Shown here in pieces: positions 55,434 to 64,000 of a DNA stretch of 64,000 nucleotides. The notes beneath the pieces were generated by a model that did no database searches, had not been told where the DNA came from, and worked only from the letters and a program-made list of their open reading frames with translations. This DNA is from Kurthia gibsonii (GTDB lineage Bacteria > Bacillota > Bacilli > Bacillales_A > Planococcaceae): contig NZ_BJOB01000007.1 of assembly GCF_006539985.1 (NCBI RefSeq), positions 31,729 to 95,728 on the forward strand, in the 5' to 3' direction. Positions within the stretch are counted from its first letter, which is position 1. Each line of letters opens with the position of its first letter. Made by a program: the position numbers and the translations under genes.

Positions 55434-56174
55434 ATGCGAGCGATTTTATATGTAGGACATGGAACGCGAGTGAGAGAAGGCGAGAGACAGGCGATTGAAT
55501 TTATTGAACGCGTTAAAAGTCAGATGGACGAACCAATTCAAGAGATTGCCTTTTTAGAGATTTCTTCACCTTCTATTGAAGAAGGTGTTGCCACATGTGT
55601 AGCAAAAGGTGCAACAGAGATTATCGTCATGCCATTACTGTTATTGACAGCGCAGCATGCGACGACGGATTTACCAGAGATTTTAGCAGAGGTAGGACCG
55701 AAATATCCAACTGTGACGTTTACACTCGGTCAGCCAATTGGTGTAACGCGTACGATGATTGACGCAGTCATTGAGCAACTAAGTACACAACCCATTCCAA
55801 AGAATGCACAACTGATCATTGTAGGACGCGGTAGTTCAGAACCTGCCATTCAGCAAGAATTTGCGGAAATCGCCAGTCGGCTAAAATTACGCACTGCGAT
55901 TCGTTCGATTGATATCGCCTTTTTATATGGTTCAGGACCAAAAATTGAAGATGTTTTAGCACTGCATCAAGAAAGAAAAGAACCAGTCGTTCTCATACCC
56001 TATCTATTATTCTCGGGTTTACTCATGAAACGACTGGAAAGACTTCAACAAACTGAAAAAAGAGAGGTGATTTTGACAAAGCGATTAGGAGAAGTTCCGA
56101 GTATGGCTCGTGCTTTTAAAGAAGCTGTAGAGAAAAAAATGCAAAGTATCGAATTAAATGGGGTGAGTATATGA
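55434..56174 (+). CDS. sirB: Sirohydrochlorin chelatase (SirB/CbiX)
   Basis: The 246-residue chelatase inserts iron into sirohydrochlorin to make siroheme. The N-terminal CbiX unit begins YVGHGTRVREGE with the metal-binding His and VMPLLLLTAQHATTDL. A second, degenerate CbiX unit covers about 120-240 (IVGRGSSEPAIQQEF), where the usual GHGS His is replaced by Arg. AGGAGGG fits the ATG at 55434. It overlaps the second yezD gene by 4 bases (ATGA). Confidence 0.9.
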   Translation: MRAILYVGHGTRVREGERQAIEFIERVKSQMDEPIQEIAFLEISSPSIEEGVATCVAKGATEIIVMPLLLLTAQHATTDLPEILAEVGPKYPTVTFTLGQPIGVTRTMIDAVIEQLSTQPIPKNAQLIIVGRGSSEPAIQQEFAEIASRLKLRTAIRSIDIAFLYGSGPKIEDVLALHQERKEPVVLIPYLLFSGLLMKRLERLQQTEKREVILTKRLGEVPSMARAFKEAVEKKMQSIELNGVSI

Positions 56175-56317
56175 AGAAACAAGACCATTTACAGCAATTG
56201 CGTGAGAAGTTACATGAATATCTACCAGCAATTCAAAATGGTTCGATTCGCATCATTCTACAAGACGCTCGCGTGATTCAAATTGAAAAAGTAGAAGCTT
56301 TATATCATACAAAATAG
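56171..56317 (+). CDS. YezD-like DUF2292 small protein (copy 2)
   Basis: This is a 48-residue protein with core LHEYLPAIQNGSIRIILQDARVIQIEKVE, again the DUF2292/YezD pattern, and clearly a paralogue of the first gene of the operon. The ATG overlaps the sirB stop (ATGA) with GGGGTGAG upstream. It ends 14 bases before cysJ. Two distinct copies in one operon suggest non-identical roles, perhaps with different partners, but nothing in the sequence tells which. Confidence 0.78.
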   Translation: MKKQDHLQQLREKLHEYLPAIQNGSIRIILQDARVIQIEKVEALYHTK

Positions 56318-56331
56318 TCGAGGTGGCATAC

Positions 56332-58089
56332 ATGGTATTACAAGTTGTGAATAGTCCTTTCACAGAACAACAAATCCAATTATTAAATGAATTAGTACCC
56401 AACTTATCAGCAGAACAAAAAACATGGTTAGCAGGATATTTAGCTGCGACTACACAACATGGACAAACGAACCAACCAGCTGTAATTGTCGAAGAAGTAC
56501 AGGCACCAATCAAAACCATTACAGCAAGTATTCTTTACGGCTCACAAACAGGGAATGCAAAAAAATTAGCGACCCAATTTGCTGAAGAATTAAAGCAAAA
56601 TGATGTACAAGTAGAAGTTTATTCGATGGTCGACTTCCCTGTGAAAAAGTTAAAAAAAGTCGATAATTTACTGATTGTAACGAGTACACAAGGGGAAGGA
56701 GAAGCACCAGATAACGCCAAAACATTCTATGAATTTTTACACGGTGCGCGTGCACCAAAACTGGAGAATCTAAAGTATAGCGTTCTTGGTCTTGGTGATA
56801 CATCATACGATTTATTCTGTCAAACAGCGATTGACTTTGATACACAATTACATAAGCTTGGCGGGGTAGCACTAGTACCACGAGTGGACTGTGATTTAGA
56901 TTTCCAAGAAGATGCAAGCAATTGGTTTACAGCTGTACAACAAGCATTATTACAACAGTCGGGTGTCGGTGCCACAATTGCACAGGAGAAAGTAAGCTCT
57001 ACACAAGAAGTAACAGCGTATTCAAGACAAAATCCTTACTACGCAGAAGTGCTGGAAAAAATCAACTTGAATATGACAGGTTCAAATAAAGAGACATATC
57101 ACGTGGAATTATCACTTGAAGGCTCGGGAATCTCATTTACACCGGGAGATAGCATCGGTATTTATCCGAAAAATAATACAGCGCGCGTCCAATCATTATT
57201 AGAAGCATTAGCGATTGATGCAAATGACCATGTCACAATTCAACAAGAAGAATTAACAATTCAAGAGGCGCTAACACATCGTTTAGAAATCAGTGTTTTA
57301 ACAAAGCCGCTACTTGAAAAATTAGGCGTATCACCACTTCCAGAAGTAGCATGGCGTGAAGGTCGTGATTTAATCGATCTTGTAAAAAGCTATGATGTAA
57401 AGTTAGATGCACAAACATTAGCTGATACATTACGTAAATTACCGCCACGTCTTTATTCGATTGCGAGTAGTTATGATGCAAATCCAGATGAGGTGCATAT
57501 TACAGTCGGACTTGTACGATATGACATCGAAGAACGTCATTATGAAGGTGTAACGAGTGGATGGATTGCTAGTGAACTGGCGATTGGCGACCAAATCCCT
57601 ATTTTTATTCAAGAAAACGATCACTTCCGTTTACCAAAAGACGACGAGCCAATCATTATGATTGGTGCTGGTACAGGAATTGCACCATTTAGAGCCTTTA
57701 TTGAACAACGTGATGAAACAGGTGCAACAGGCGAAAGTTGGTTATTCTTTGGTGAACAGCACTTTGTGACAGACTTCCTCTATCAAGTGGAATGGCAACG
57801 TTATTTAAAAGAAGGCACATTAACAAAGATGTCTGTGGCCTTCTCACGTGATCAAGCTGAAAAAATCTATGTACAACATCGTATTTTAGAAGAAGCAAAG
57901 ACATTCTATGAATGGCTAGAAAAAGGTGCAACTATCTTCATTTGTGGTGATGAAAAGCAAATGGCAAAAGATGTAGAAGCAGCGATTTTACAAGTCATTC
58001 AAGAACAGCAAAATACAACAGAACATGAGGCGCGCGCCTATTTAGAGCGTTTAACACAAGAAAAACGCTATTTACGTGATGTCTATTAA
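56332..58089 (+). CDS. cysJ: NADPH-sulfite reductase flavoprotein alpha subunit
   Basis: The 585-residue diflavin reductase passes NADPH electrons to CysI. It has an N-terminal flavodoxin domain with FMN loop YGSQTGNAKKLA (69-80) and STQGEGEAPDNA, the FAD domain with RLYSIASS and GVTSGWIA, and the NADPH domain with GAGTGIAPFRAF and CGDEKQMAKDVEAAI, ending in the usual YLRDVY. The frame opens at GTG 56323, but GAGGTG fits the ATG at 56332. Confidence 0.95.
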   Translation: MVLQVVNSPFTEQQIQLLNELVPNLSAEQKTWLAGYLAATTQHGQTNQPAVIVEEVQAPIKTITASILYGSQTGNAKKLATQFAEELKQNDVQVEVYSMVDFPVKKLKKVDNLLIVTSTQGEGEAPDNAKTFYEFLHGARAPKLENLKYSVLGLGDTSYDLFCQTAIDFDTQLHKLGGVALVPRVDCDLDFQEDASNWFTAVQQALLQQSGVGATIAQEKVSSTQEVTAYSRQNPYYAEVLEKINLNMTGSNKETYHVELSLEGSGISFTPGDSIGIYPKNNTARVQSLLEALAIDANDHVTIQQEELTIQEALTHRLEISVLTKPLLEKLGVSPLPEVAWREGRDLIDLVKSYDVKLDAQTLADTLRKLPPRLYSIASSYDANPDEVHITVGLVRYDIEERHYEGVTSGWIASELAIGDQIPIFIQENDHFRLPKDDEPIIMIGAGTGIAPFRAFIEQRDETGATGESWLFFGEQHFVTDFLYQVEWQRYLKEGTLTKMSVAFSRDQAEKIYVQHRILEEAKTFYEWLEKGATIFICGDEKQMAKDVEAAILQVIQEQQNTTEHEARAYLERLTQEKRYLRDVY

Positions 58090-58101
58090 GGGGGAAACAA
58101 C

Positions 58102-59841
58102 ATGACAAAGAAAATTGTGCTACCACCACAAGAAGGTACACCAGCAGTTAACGAAGGCATTAAAAAAGAGAGTAACTATTTAAGAGGTACGCTAAAAGAA
58201 TCAATGAAGGACCCATTAACAGGTTCAATTGGTGCAGCCGATCAAAATTTAATTAAATTCCATGGTAGTTATATGCAGGATAATCGTGATGAGCGTGACG
58301 AGCGTCAACGTAAAAAATTAGAACCATCTTACCAATTCATGATTCGTGTACGTACACCAGGCGGAGCAGCGACAAGTGAACAGTGGCTCATGATGGATGA
58401 AATGGCACGTACGTACGGGAACGGTACATTGAAAATTACAACACGCCAAGCCTTTCAGTTACATGGCATTTTAAAATGGAATGTAAAAGCCTATATGCAA
58501 GAGATGAATCGTGTCTTACTTGATTCGCTCGCTGCATGTGGTGATGTGAACCGAAATGTGATGTGTAATGTTATTCCGACGACATCAAAAATTCATGAAG
58601 AGGTGTATCAGTGGTCTGTGAAAGTCAGTGAGCATTTACTGCCAAAAACACAAGCCTACCATGAGATTTGGTTAGATGGTGAGAAGGTTCATGATACACC
58701 GCAAGTGGAAGAAGTGGAACCGATTTATGGTGAATTATACTTACCGCGTAAATTCAAAATCGGGATTGCGATTCCGCCAAGTAATGATACAGATATTTAT
58801 TCACAAGATATCGGCATTATCGCGATTGTAGAAGACAATGAATTAAAAGGATTTAATATTACAGTTGGTGGCGGTATGGGAATGACACATGGTGATGATG
58901 AGACATACCCACAACTTGGTCATCTAATTGGCTTTGTGACACCAGAACAATTACTCGTAACAACTGAAAAAATCGTGACAATTCAACGTGATTTCGGTAA
59001 TCGAATTGAGCGTAAAAACGCACGATTCAAATATACAATTGATCGCTATGGAATTGAGTGGTTTAAAGAGGAGTTACACAAACGTCTCGGTTTTGAATTA
59101 GAAGAAGCACGTCAATTCCATTTTGAACGTACAGGTGACGAATATGGCTGGGTAAAAGGTGAAAATGGTAATTGGCACTTTACATTATTTATTCAAGGTG
59201 GGCGTGTGAAAGACTTTGAAGATTATCCACTTATGACAGGTCTACGTGAAATTGCGAAAGTACATGAAGGTCGATTTTTCATGACACCGAATCAAAACTT
59301 AGTCATTTCAGATATTACGCCGACTAAAAAGCGAAAAATCCAATCGCTGATTACAAAGTATAAGTTAACTGATGGCAAGCATTATTCAGCGCTTCGTCGT
59401 AATTCAATCGCCTGTGTATCACTTCCGACATGTGGTTTAGCGATGGCAGAAGCGGAGCGTTATTTACCAAGTTTAATTACAAAAATTGAAGAAATTTTAG
59501 ATGAGTCCGGGTTACATGAACAAGAGATTAACATTCGTATGTCGGGTTGTCCAAACGGTTGTTCACGTGCGGCAATTGGTGAGATTGGTTTTATTGGAAA
59601 AGGACCTGGTAAATACAATATGTATTTAGGTGCAGCATTTAACGGTTCACGCTTAAATAAAATCTATAAAGAAAATGTCGATGAAGCGACGATTTTACAA
59701 GAATTGCGTACGATTATTCCACACTATGCAAAAGAACGCCTTGAAGGAGAACACTTTGGCGACTTTGTTATTCGTGCAAATTATGTAGAGGCAACAACAG
59801 ACGGTACAAACTTCCATACGAAACCATCTGTGTTACGATAA
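58102..59841 (+). CDS. cysI: Sulfite reductase hemoprotein beta subunit
   Basis: This 579-residue enzyme reduces sulfite to sulfide with a siroheme coupled to a [4Fe-4S] cluster (EC 1.8.1.2). Cluster ligands are C438, C444, C483 and C487 in [13 protein letters not shown] and [10 protein letters not shown]. Siroheme/substrate Arg and Lys regions ([22 protein letters not shown]) are present. It follows cysJ after 12 bases with AAGGGGG. It ends the yezD-cobA-sirB-yezD-cysJ-cysI operon. No clear terminator follows. Confidence 0.96.
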   Translation: MTKKIVLPPQEGTPAVNEGIKKESNYLRGTLKESMKDPLTGSIGAADQNLIKFHGSYMQDNRDERDERQRKKLEPSYQFMIRVRTPGGAATSEQWLMMDEMARTYGNGTLKITTRQAFQLHGILKWNVKAYMQEMNRVLLDSLAACGDVNRNVMCNVIPTTSKIHEEVYQWSVKVSEHLLPKTQAYHEIWLDGEKVHDTPQVEEVEPIYGELYLPRKFKIGIAIPPSNDTDIYSQDIGIIAIVEDNELKGFNITVGGGMGMTHGDDETYPQLGHLIGFVTPEQLLVTTEKIVTIQRDFGNRIERKNARFKYTIDRYGIEWFKEELHKRLGFELEEARQFHFERTGDEYGWVKGENGNWHFTLFIQGGRVKDFEDYPLMTGLREIAKVHEGRFFMTPNQNLVISDITPTKKRKIQSLITKYKLTDGKHYSALRRNSIACVSLPTCGLAMAEAERYLPSLITKIEEILDESGLHEQEINIRMSGCPNGCSRAAIGEIGFIGKGPGKYNMYLGAAFNGSRLNKIYKENVDEATILQELRTIIPHYAKERLEGEHFGDFVIRANYVEATTDGTNFHTKPSVLR

Positions 59842-59947
59842 TTGACAAAAATAATTGGGTAAAATAGGTATCTTATAAGCAGAAAAAGGGTATAGTGGAA
59901 GGGAAAGAAGCTGAGCAATGGCTCGATAGAAAAGGGGTAGATGTACG

Positions 59948-60415
59948 ATGTTCACAAAAAAAGTCGTAGTTGCTTATAATGATACAGATTTATCCAATGA
60001 TGTACTTGATTATGTTCATGAGATTTTAGAAATGCATGCAGAAATTGAGTTAAATATTGTGTATGCTTACGAACACCCACTTGAAAATCCATCACCATTT
60101 CAACGAAACTATGATGACGGTGCGCCAGAGATGCTTGCCTATGCAGAGCAGATTATTCAAAAAGCAAAAAATCGCTTCGTTGACTTACCAAATCATGTAG
60201 AGGGTTTTGTCTATGATACAGGCCCAGCAGCAGCAATTTTAAGTCATGCACATGATCATCATGCAGATTTAATTGTCATAGGTAATCGAGGAACAAGAGG
60301 GTTACGTGAACTCGTATCAAGCGTCAGTCGAACAATTCAAACGAAGTCACACATACCTGTTTTAACTTTCCCTAAATTTGTTCAAGAGGAATTTGAAGAA
60401 GAATACCATAAGTAA
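59948..60415 (+). CDS. Universal stress protein UspA family
   Basis: The 155-residue protein has a single Usp domain: VVVAYNDTDLSNDVLDY at the N terminus and the ATP-binding signature IGNRGTRGLRELVSSVSRTI (G-2x-G-9x-S) at about 118-137. It probably binds ATP. The ATG at 59948 follows AAAGGGG. A TTGACA at 59842-59847 lies 100 bases upstream, but a clear -10 at proper spacing is lacking. A strong terminator follows. Confidence 0.88.
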   Translation: MFTKKVVVAYNDTDLSNDVLDYVHEILEMHAEIELNIVYAYEHPLENPSPFQRNYDDGAPEMLAYAEQIIQKAKNRFVDLPNHVEGFVYDTGPAAAILSHAHDHHADLIVIGNRGTRGLRELVSSVSRTIQTKSHIPVLTFPKFVQEEFEEEYHK

Positions 60416-60421
60416 AAAAAT

Positions 60422-60460
60422 CACCTCAAAAGTATAGAGCCTTATGCTTTTGAGGTGTTT
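60422..60460 (+). terminator. Terminator after uspA-like gene
   Basis: CACCTCAAAAG pairs perfectly with CTTTTGAGGTG followed by T residues. Confidence 0.92.
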
Positions 60461-60548
60461 ATTTATTTTAAAATTCAAAATTTTTACAAATTATAAAGTG
60501 CTTAAACACGTTATACTAGTGAAAAGACGTACAGGAGGTTGATGGAAA

Positions 60549-61490
60549 GTGGCGAATCAATCAAAAGAAAATTGGTATGGTCGAATAGACCTCCCTACGA
60601 CATTTGACAATTTACGTTATCATCAAGTCGTTGCATGCTATGAAGAAGTAAGTGAATTAGCTTTTGTTCCAACGATTGGACTTATTGGATTTTCATGTGA
60701 TGAAGGTGTCAAAAGATATCAAGGTCGAATAGGTGCAGCAGAAGCACCAGCCACCATTCGACGTGCGCTCTCCAACATTCCTTGGCGCGCACCACAACCT
60801 TCTAAATTAAAGGATTACGGTGATATTTCATATGAAGAATCACTCGAAACTTCTCAAAAAAAATTAGGTGAGAAGGTCTATCATATTTTACAACATAAAG
60901 AATGTGCGATTATTTTAGGTGGTGGTCATGAAACATTATATGGACATTACCTCGGTGTACGCAAAATGTACGGAGTGGATGTGAAAATCGGTATTTTAAG
61001 TATTGCGTCGCGCTTTTCGCTTCATTCGTATGATCAGCATACAACCTCAATGTCTGTCATGAAGCAGATTTTAGATGAAGATGATCACGTTACATGCTTT
61101 GCTTGTGGGATTGGGCGTTATACGAATACGAATGAATTATTTCAACGAGCAGAAGCCTATGGTGTTGCGTATTTATGCGAAGATGAGTTAGCACGTGGTG
61201 AACTTCAAATGATGATGGACGAATTTACGCAAACATGTGATGTCATGATGATTTCTTTATGCATGGACGTTTTAGACGTTGCCTATGCACCAGGTGTAAG
61301 TATCCCAGCTGTTTGTGGATTAGAACCAAAACAAGTACGTGAAATTTTACAAGTCGCAACGCGTCAACCGAATGTCGTTAGTTTTAGCGTATGCGAAGTA
61401 AATCCTATACATGACCAAGACCACCGAACAGAAAAGTTAGCGGCACACTTAACGAACATTGTCATGATGGGCTTATTACAAGCATTTTAG
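60549..61490 (+). CDS. Ureohydrolase-fold (HutG-like) protein lacking most metal ligands
   Basis: The 313-residue protein aligns by eye with formimidoylglutamase/arginase enzymes: GFSCDEGVKRYQGRIGAAEAP, GGGHETLYGHY, YAPGVSIPAVCGL and CEVNP are conserved. Of six expected manganese ligands only H127 (GGGHE) and D240 remain. The usual DAHFD motif reads A153-S-R155-F-S157, and the usual D-x-D reads C238-M-D240. Classic hydrolase activity is therefore unlikely. The start is GTG 60549 after AGGAGGTTGAT. A pseudo-enzyme or altered-function protein is possible. The frame is intact. Confidence 0.85.
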   Translation: MANQSKENWYGRIDLPTTFDNLRYHQVVACYEEVSELAFVPTIGLIGFSCDEGVKRYQGRIGAAEAPATIRRALSNIPWRAPQPSKLKDYGDISYEESLETSQKKLGEKVYHILQHKECAIILGGGHETLYGHYLGVRKMYGVDVKIGILSIASRFSLHSYDQHTTSMSVMKQILDEDDHVTCFACGIGRYTNTNELFQRAEAYGVAYLCEDELARGELQMMMDEFTQTCDVMMISLCMDVLDVAYAPGVSIPAVCGLEPKQVREILQVATRQPNVVSFSVCEVNPIHDQDHRTEKLAAHLTNIVMMGLLQAF

Positions 61491-61532
61491 CGGACATAAA
61501 AACACGAAATAAACAAACTTTTTCTCCAATAG

Positions 61533-61562
61533 TTGCCAACTGAAACCTTCGCTCGTTAAAAT
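61533..61562 (+). promoter_or_regulatory. Possible sigma-A promoter for yitT-like gene
   Basis: TTGCCA (61533-61538) and TAAAAT (61557-61562) are 18 bases apart, about 34 bases before the start codon. Confidence 0.4.
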
Positions 61563-61595
61563 GAAAGAGAAGTTCGTAGAGAGAGGGCGTTTCAC

Positions 61596-62447
61596 ATGGC
61601 AAAAGAAGCACGTTCATATGTTTTAATGTTAATCGGTACATTTATTTTAGGGATTTCCTTTAACACCTTCTTATTACCTGCAAAACTTGCAGCAGGTGGC
61701 GTTGTTGGTATTAGTACGATTTTATATGAGCTTTACCAATGGAATCCAACGATTGTTCAGTTAGCCATTAACATTCCATTATTTTTCGTAGGGTATGCTT
61801 TACTCGGGAAAAATTTCAGTGTAAAAACATTAGTGGGGACAGTGATGCTACCATTATTCATTGCAGCAACTGCACATATTCCATTCAAAGTACATGATCC
61901 CATGCTTGCATCCATTTACGGTGGTATTTTAACAGGTGTTGGGTTAGGTCTTGTCTTTCGTGGAAATGGTTCAACAGGTGGTACAACGATTATCGGACAA
62001 TTATTAAAAAAGTATTTTCATTTTTCCAGTGGGTTCGCTCAATTATTAATTGATGCAGCAGTCGTTATTGCAGCGATGTTTGTATTTAATTTAGAGTTGG
62101 CGCTGTATGCGATGATTGCCATCTTTATTACGAGTAAAGTCATTGACTTGGTACAGCTTCGTACATCGTCATCTAAGCTCGTATTAATTATTACCGACCA
62201 AGAAGAAGAAGTACGCCGTTTAATTCATCAGGAAATTAACCGTGGCTTCACAAAAATTTGGTCTGAAGGTGGCTATTCAAAACAACAAAAAGCACTATTG
62301 TTTAGCGTTGTTGAGCAGTCAGAAGCCGTCTATTTAAAAGAATTACTCCAAACACAAGGAACCGATTCTTTCGTTATTTTCTTAAATGCCTCGGATATTA
62401 TGGGACGTGGCTTCTCACTCCCAAAAGATTACATGCGCGGTGAATAG
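61596..62447 (+). CDS. YitT-family membrane protein (DUF161-DUF2179)
   Basis: The 283-residue protein has five or six membrane helices in the first 170 residues (ILGISFNTFLLPAKLAAGGVVGISTILY is the family hallmark, with RGNGSTGGTTIIGQLL) and a C-terminal cytoplasmic DUF2179 domain (LVLIITDQEEEVRRLI, SDSFVIFLNASDIMGRGF-like end). Function of YitT proteins is not established. The ATG follows GAGAGAGGGCG. A strong terminator follows. Confidence 0.9.
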   Translation: MAKEARSYVLMLIGTFILGISFNTFLLPAKLAAGGVVGISTILYELYQWNPTIVQLAINIPLFFVGYALLGKNFSVKTLVGTVMLPLFIAATAHIPFKVHDPMLASIYGGILTGVGLGLVFRGNGSTGGTTIIGQLLKKYFHFSSGFAQLLIDAAVVIAAMFVFNLELALYAMIAIFITSKVIDLVQLRTSSSKLVLIITDQEEEVRRLIHQEINRGFTKIWSEGGYSKQQKALLFSVVEQSEAVYLKELLQTQGTDSFVIFLNASDIMGRGFSLPKDYMRGE

Positions 62448-62463
62448 TATATCGAATAAATTC

Positions 62464-62502
62464 AACTCTCGTATGACCAATACATCATACGAGAGTTTTT
62501 AG
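62464..62502 (+). terminator. Terminator after yitT-like gene
   Basis: AACTCTCGTATGA pairs perfectly with TCATACGAGAGTT, then T residues. Confidence 0.93.
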
Positions 62503-62565
62503 TTTTTATATACCTTTAATGGTTAATATTGTATAATAGAATGTGATGAAAAGGAGAGAGGAAAA

Positions 62566-63756
62566 ATGAAAAATAGTTTAACTATAATCCTAACATTAGG
62601 ATTATGCCTAATATTTGGAACACAAGCAGAAGCCATGAAACCGAAAGATAAAGCATATGAACAAACAATGATTCAAGGTGAACATGAATGTGAATTATGG
62701 GTAGACGCAAAGAAGACAAGAGAATTTATTTATCCAAAAGGTATCAAAGGTGGAAGTGTATCGGATAAAGTATGTAAAAACTCGATGTTAAAAGATGAAA
62801 ACTATTTATTCTATGGTACGTTCTATACGAAGAATAATCCGTATACGAACGCACCTACAAAAAAATATTACTATTCGAGTGAAATGACGTATTATAATGG
62901 TGGTATGATTAAAGATTTAAAATATAACGGACAACGTATTGTAAAGCAGTACACATATGCAAAAGAACAACCAAGTTATATGAAGAAGTATGAAGGTAAT
63001 TCCTTCGTATATACAGTACGCATTAAAAACCCACAATATATGAAGCCGATTGGTTTCGTAGCCAAGAAATATACAGATAAAGTGCGTAGTGGCGAGAACA
63101 GTATTCGTACAGCACGACCAAAAGCTACAGATATTACGGTAGTGAACCGAAATAAAGTGGACGGTGATGATTACGTCCAAGTGAAGAATGTTAAAAAAGG
63201 CTACACAGTACGTTTAGCAAATGATTCGGGTACAGTTGTAGATACAAAAGTAGCAACAAAAACAGGTACAGTTACCGTGAAACCATATAAAAATCAATTT
63301 ACAAAAGAGAGTTCTAAATTGAACGTAACAGTAGAATCACCAAGCAACAAATATATGGAAAGTCACCGAGTATTCAAAGCTGTGCCGAAAGAAAAAGCAC
63401 AAGCAAGAACTAAATGGGTAGATGAAGTTGCACCATCTTTCGCTAAAAATAACGGCGTATATGGTATTTATATTCCAAGAGAAACTAAGGAATACTATGT
63501 ATATACTGTATATGTAGATGGTAAAAAACAAGGTACAACACCTACTTTGAAACCATCAGAGGAAAAAAGTTATTACTTTGTTCCTTTAGTTGATAAAGAA
63601 ATTATCAAAGGTATGGAAACGAATTTAGCAAATATGCACAAGAATCACAAAGTAGAAGTTACAATGACTAAGAATGGTTTGGCAGAAAGTGTGAAACATG
63701 ATATTACGTTTAACGGAACATTCAAATGGAATGAAATTTATTCGGAATTTAATTAG
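62566..63756 (+). CDS. Secreted protein of unknown function
   Basis: The 396-residue product begins with a signal peptide (MKNS, hydrophobic core to about residue 18, cleavage near TQAEA at 19-23). The mature part is Lys-rich with many Tyr and Thr. About 190-255 looks like a small Ig-like beta domain (VRLANDSGTVVDTKVATKTGTVTV). About 300-330 hold the segment YGIYIPRETKEYYVYTVYVDGKKQG, which recurs in the damaged gene just downstream. A TATAAT lies at 62532-62537 and AAAGGAGAG before the ATG. Two cysteines near residues 40 and 66 could pair outside the cell. Confidence 0.75.
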   Translation: MKNSLTIILTLGLCLIFGTQAEAMKPKDKAYEQTMIQGEHECELWVDAKKTREFIYPKGIKGGSVSDKVCKNSMLKDENYLFYGTFYTKNNPYTNAPTKKYYYSSEMTYYNGGMIKDLKYNGQRIVKQYTYAKEQPSYMKKYEGNSFVYTVRIKNPQYMKPIGFVAKKYTDKVRSGENSIRTARPKATDITVVNRNKVDGDDYVQVKNVKKGYTVRLANDSGTVVDTKVATKTGTVTVKPYKNQFTKESSKLNVTVESPSNKYMESHRVFKAVPKEKAQARTKWVDEVAPSFAKNNGVYGIYIPRETKEYYVYTVYVDGKKQGTTPTLKPSEEKSYYFVPLVDKEIIKGMETNLANMHKNHKVEVTMTKNGLAESVKHDITFNGTFKWNEIYSEFN

Positions 63757-63818
63757 AAAAACAAGCCATTAGTAAAAGTAAAAAGCGTAAAAGATTGAAA
63801 ATAAGAAAAAGAGAAAAG

Positions 63819-63852
63819 TGAGTAGCCTTATAAAAAGGTTACTCATTTTTTA
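63819..63852 (+). terminator. Terminator after secreted-protein gene
   Basis: TGAGTAGCCTT pairs with AAGGTTACTCA (one G-U) followed by T residues. Confidence 0.85.
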
Positions 63853-63867
63853 TTGGGAGGAAAGAAA

Positions 63868-64000
63868 ATGAAAAAAAGAAGACTTATCCTTTAATTATGA
63901 AAAAAGAAGATAGTTACGGTATCTATATCCCTAAAGAAGAAAACGGGGTAACTTATGCTATATATATTGATGGTAAAAAACAAGGTAAGACAGCTACTCG
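63868..64000 (+). pseudogene. Decayed paralogue of the secreted protein (runs off window)
   Basis: An ATG at 63868 behind GGGAGGAAAG starts a signal-peptide-like MKKRRLIL but stops after eight codons (TAA 63892-63894). From 63897 another frame reads DSYGIYIPKEENG and TYAIYIDGKKQGKT, closely similar to the segment near residues 305-330 of the upstream secreted protein. Signal peptide and most of the body are thus missing. The right end is beyond the window, so the frame may continue. Confidence 0.65.

Noticed and set aside
59832..59862. Sigma-B promoter before the uspA-like gene
   Set aside because: GGGTAA is present at 59857-59862, but no GTTTAA-like -35 lies at 12-15 bases spacing.
1..64000. 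CRISPR arrays, tRNA or rRNA genes, insertion sequences, prophage
   Set aside because: No spaced direct repeats, no cloverleaf-like or rRNA sequences, and no transposase or integrase motifs were seen on either strand.

Overview
This is a low-G+C, Gram-positive chromosome segment. Its left two thirds match the Bacillus yqhL-lipM-yqhQ-aroQ-efp-accBC-nusB-folD-xseAB-ispA-dxs-tlyA-argR-recN-spo0A-bkd neighbourhood. Gene order, AGGAGG-type ribosome binding sites, a CheW protein and a Prli42 peptide point to Bacillales, most likely the Planococcaceae/Caryophanaceae. Two sporulation loci that interrupt this stretch in Bacillus are missing: spoIIIAA-AH between efp and accB, and spoIVB between recN and spo0A. 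Spo0A itself is intact. I infer a motile, probably non-sporulating relative such as Kurthia; this genus call is inference.

Layout. 0-3.8 kb: an unrecognised four-gene cluster (coiled-coil protein, winged-helix-like protein, polytopic membrane protein, phytoene-desaturase-like flavoprotein). 3.9-8.3 kb: AAA ATPase, rhodanese YqhL, octanoyltransferase LipM, small membrane proteins, YqhQ. 8.5-23.6 kb: housekeeping block with aroQ, an M24 peptidase, efp, acetyl-CoA carboxylase accBC, an Asp23 protein, nusB-folD behind a perfect promoter with paired PurR boxes, exonuclease VII, isoprenoid synthesis (ispA, dxs), tlyA, argR, recN, spo0A. 23.7-26.5 kb: FapA-like protein and a glycerophosphodiesterase.

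27-42 kb is a carbon-skeleton module. The branched-chain 2-oxoacid dehydrogenase (lpdV-bkdAA-bkdAB-bkdB) has a near-consensus CodY box and a 13-bp dyad upstream. It is followed by methylmalonyl-CoA mutase (mutA-mutB) with its GTPase chaperone MeaB, then methylmalonyl-CoA epimerase and a biotin-dependent carboxylase beta subunit. Together these can take valine and isoleucine through propionyl-CoA to succinyl-CoA. Bacilliredoxin, an ArAE-type exporter, Prli42 and a frameshifted small gene lie between them.

42-50 kb: D-serine dehydratase, an unknown protein, a PepT-like peptidase, CheW, DNA polymerase IV, RNase Z and a metallophosphoesterase. 49.9-50.8 kb is a gene graveyard holding relics of a sigma-54 activator, a BrnQ transporter and an amidohydrolase. 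50.8-54.2 kb: MFS transporter, esterase, isochorismatase-like hydrolase. 54.3-59.8 kb: an assimilatory sulfite reduction operon (yezD-cobA-sirB-yezD-cysJ-cysI) behind a sigma-A promoter with a CymR-like operator. 59.9-64 kb: UspA, a ureohydrolase-fold protein lacking most metal ligands, a YitT protein, a secreted protein and a decayed fragment of its paralogue at the right edge.

No rRNA, tRNA, CRISPR array or intact mobile element was seen.
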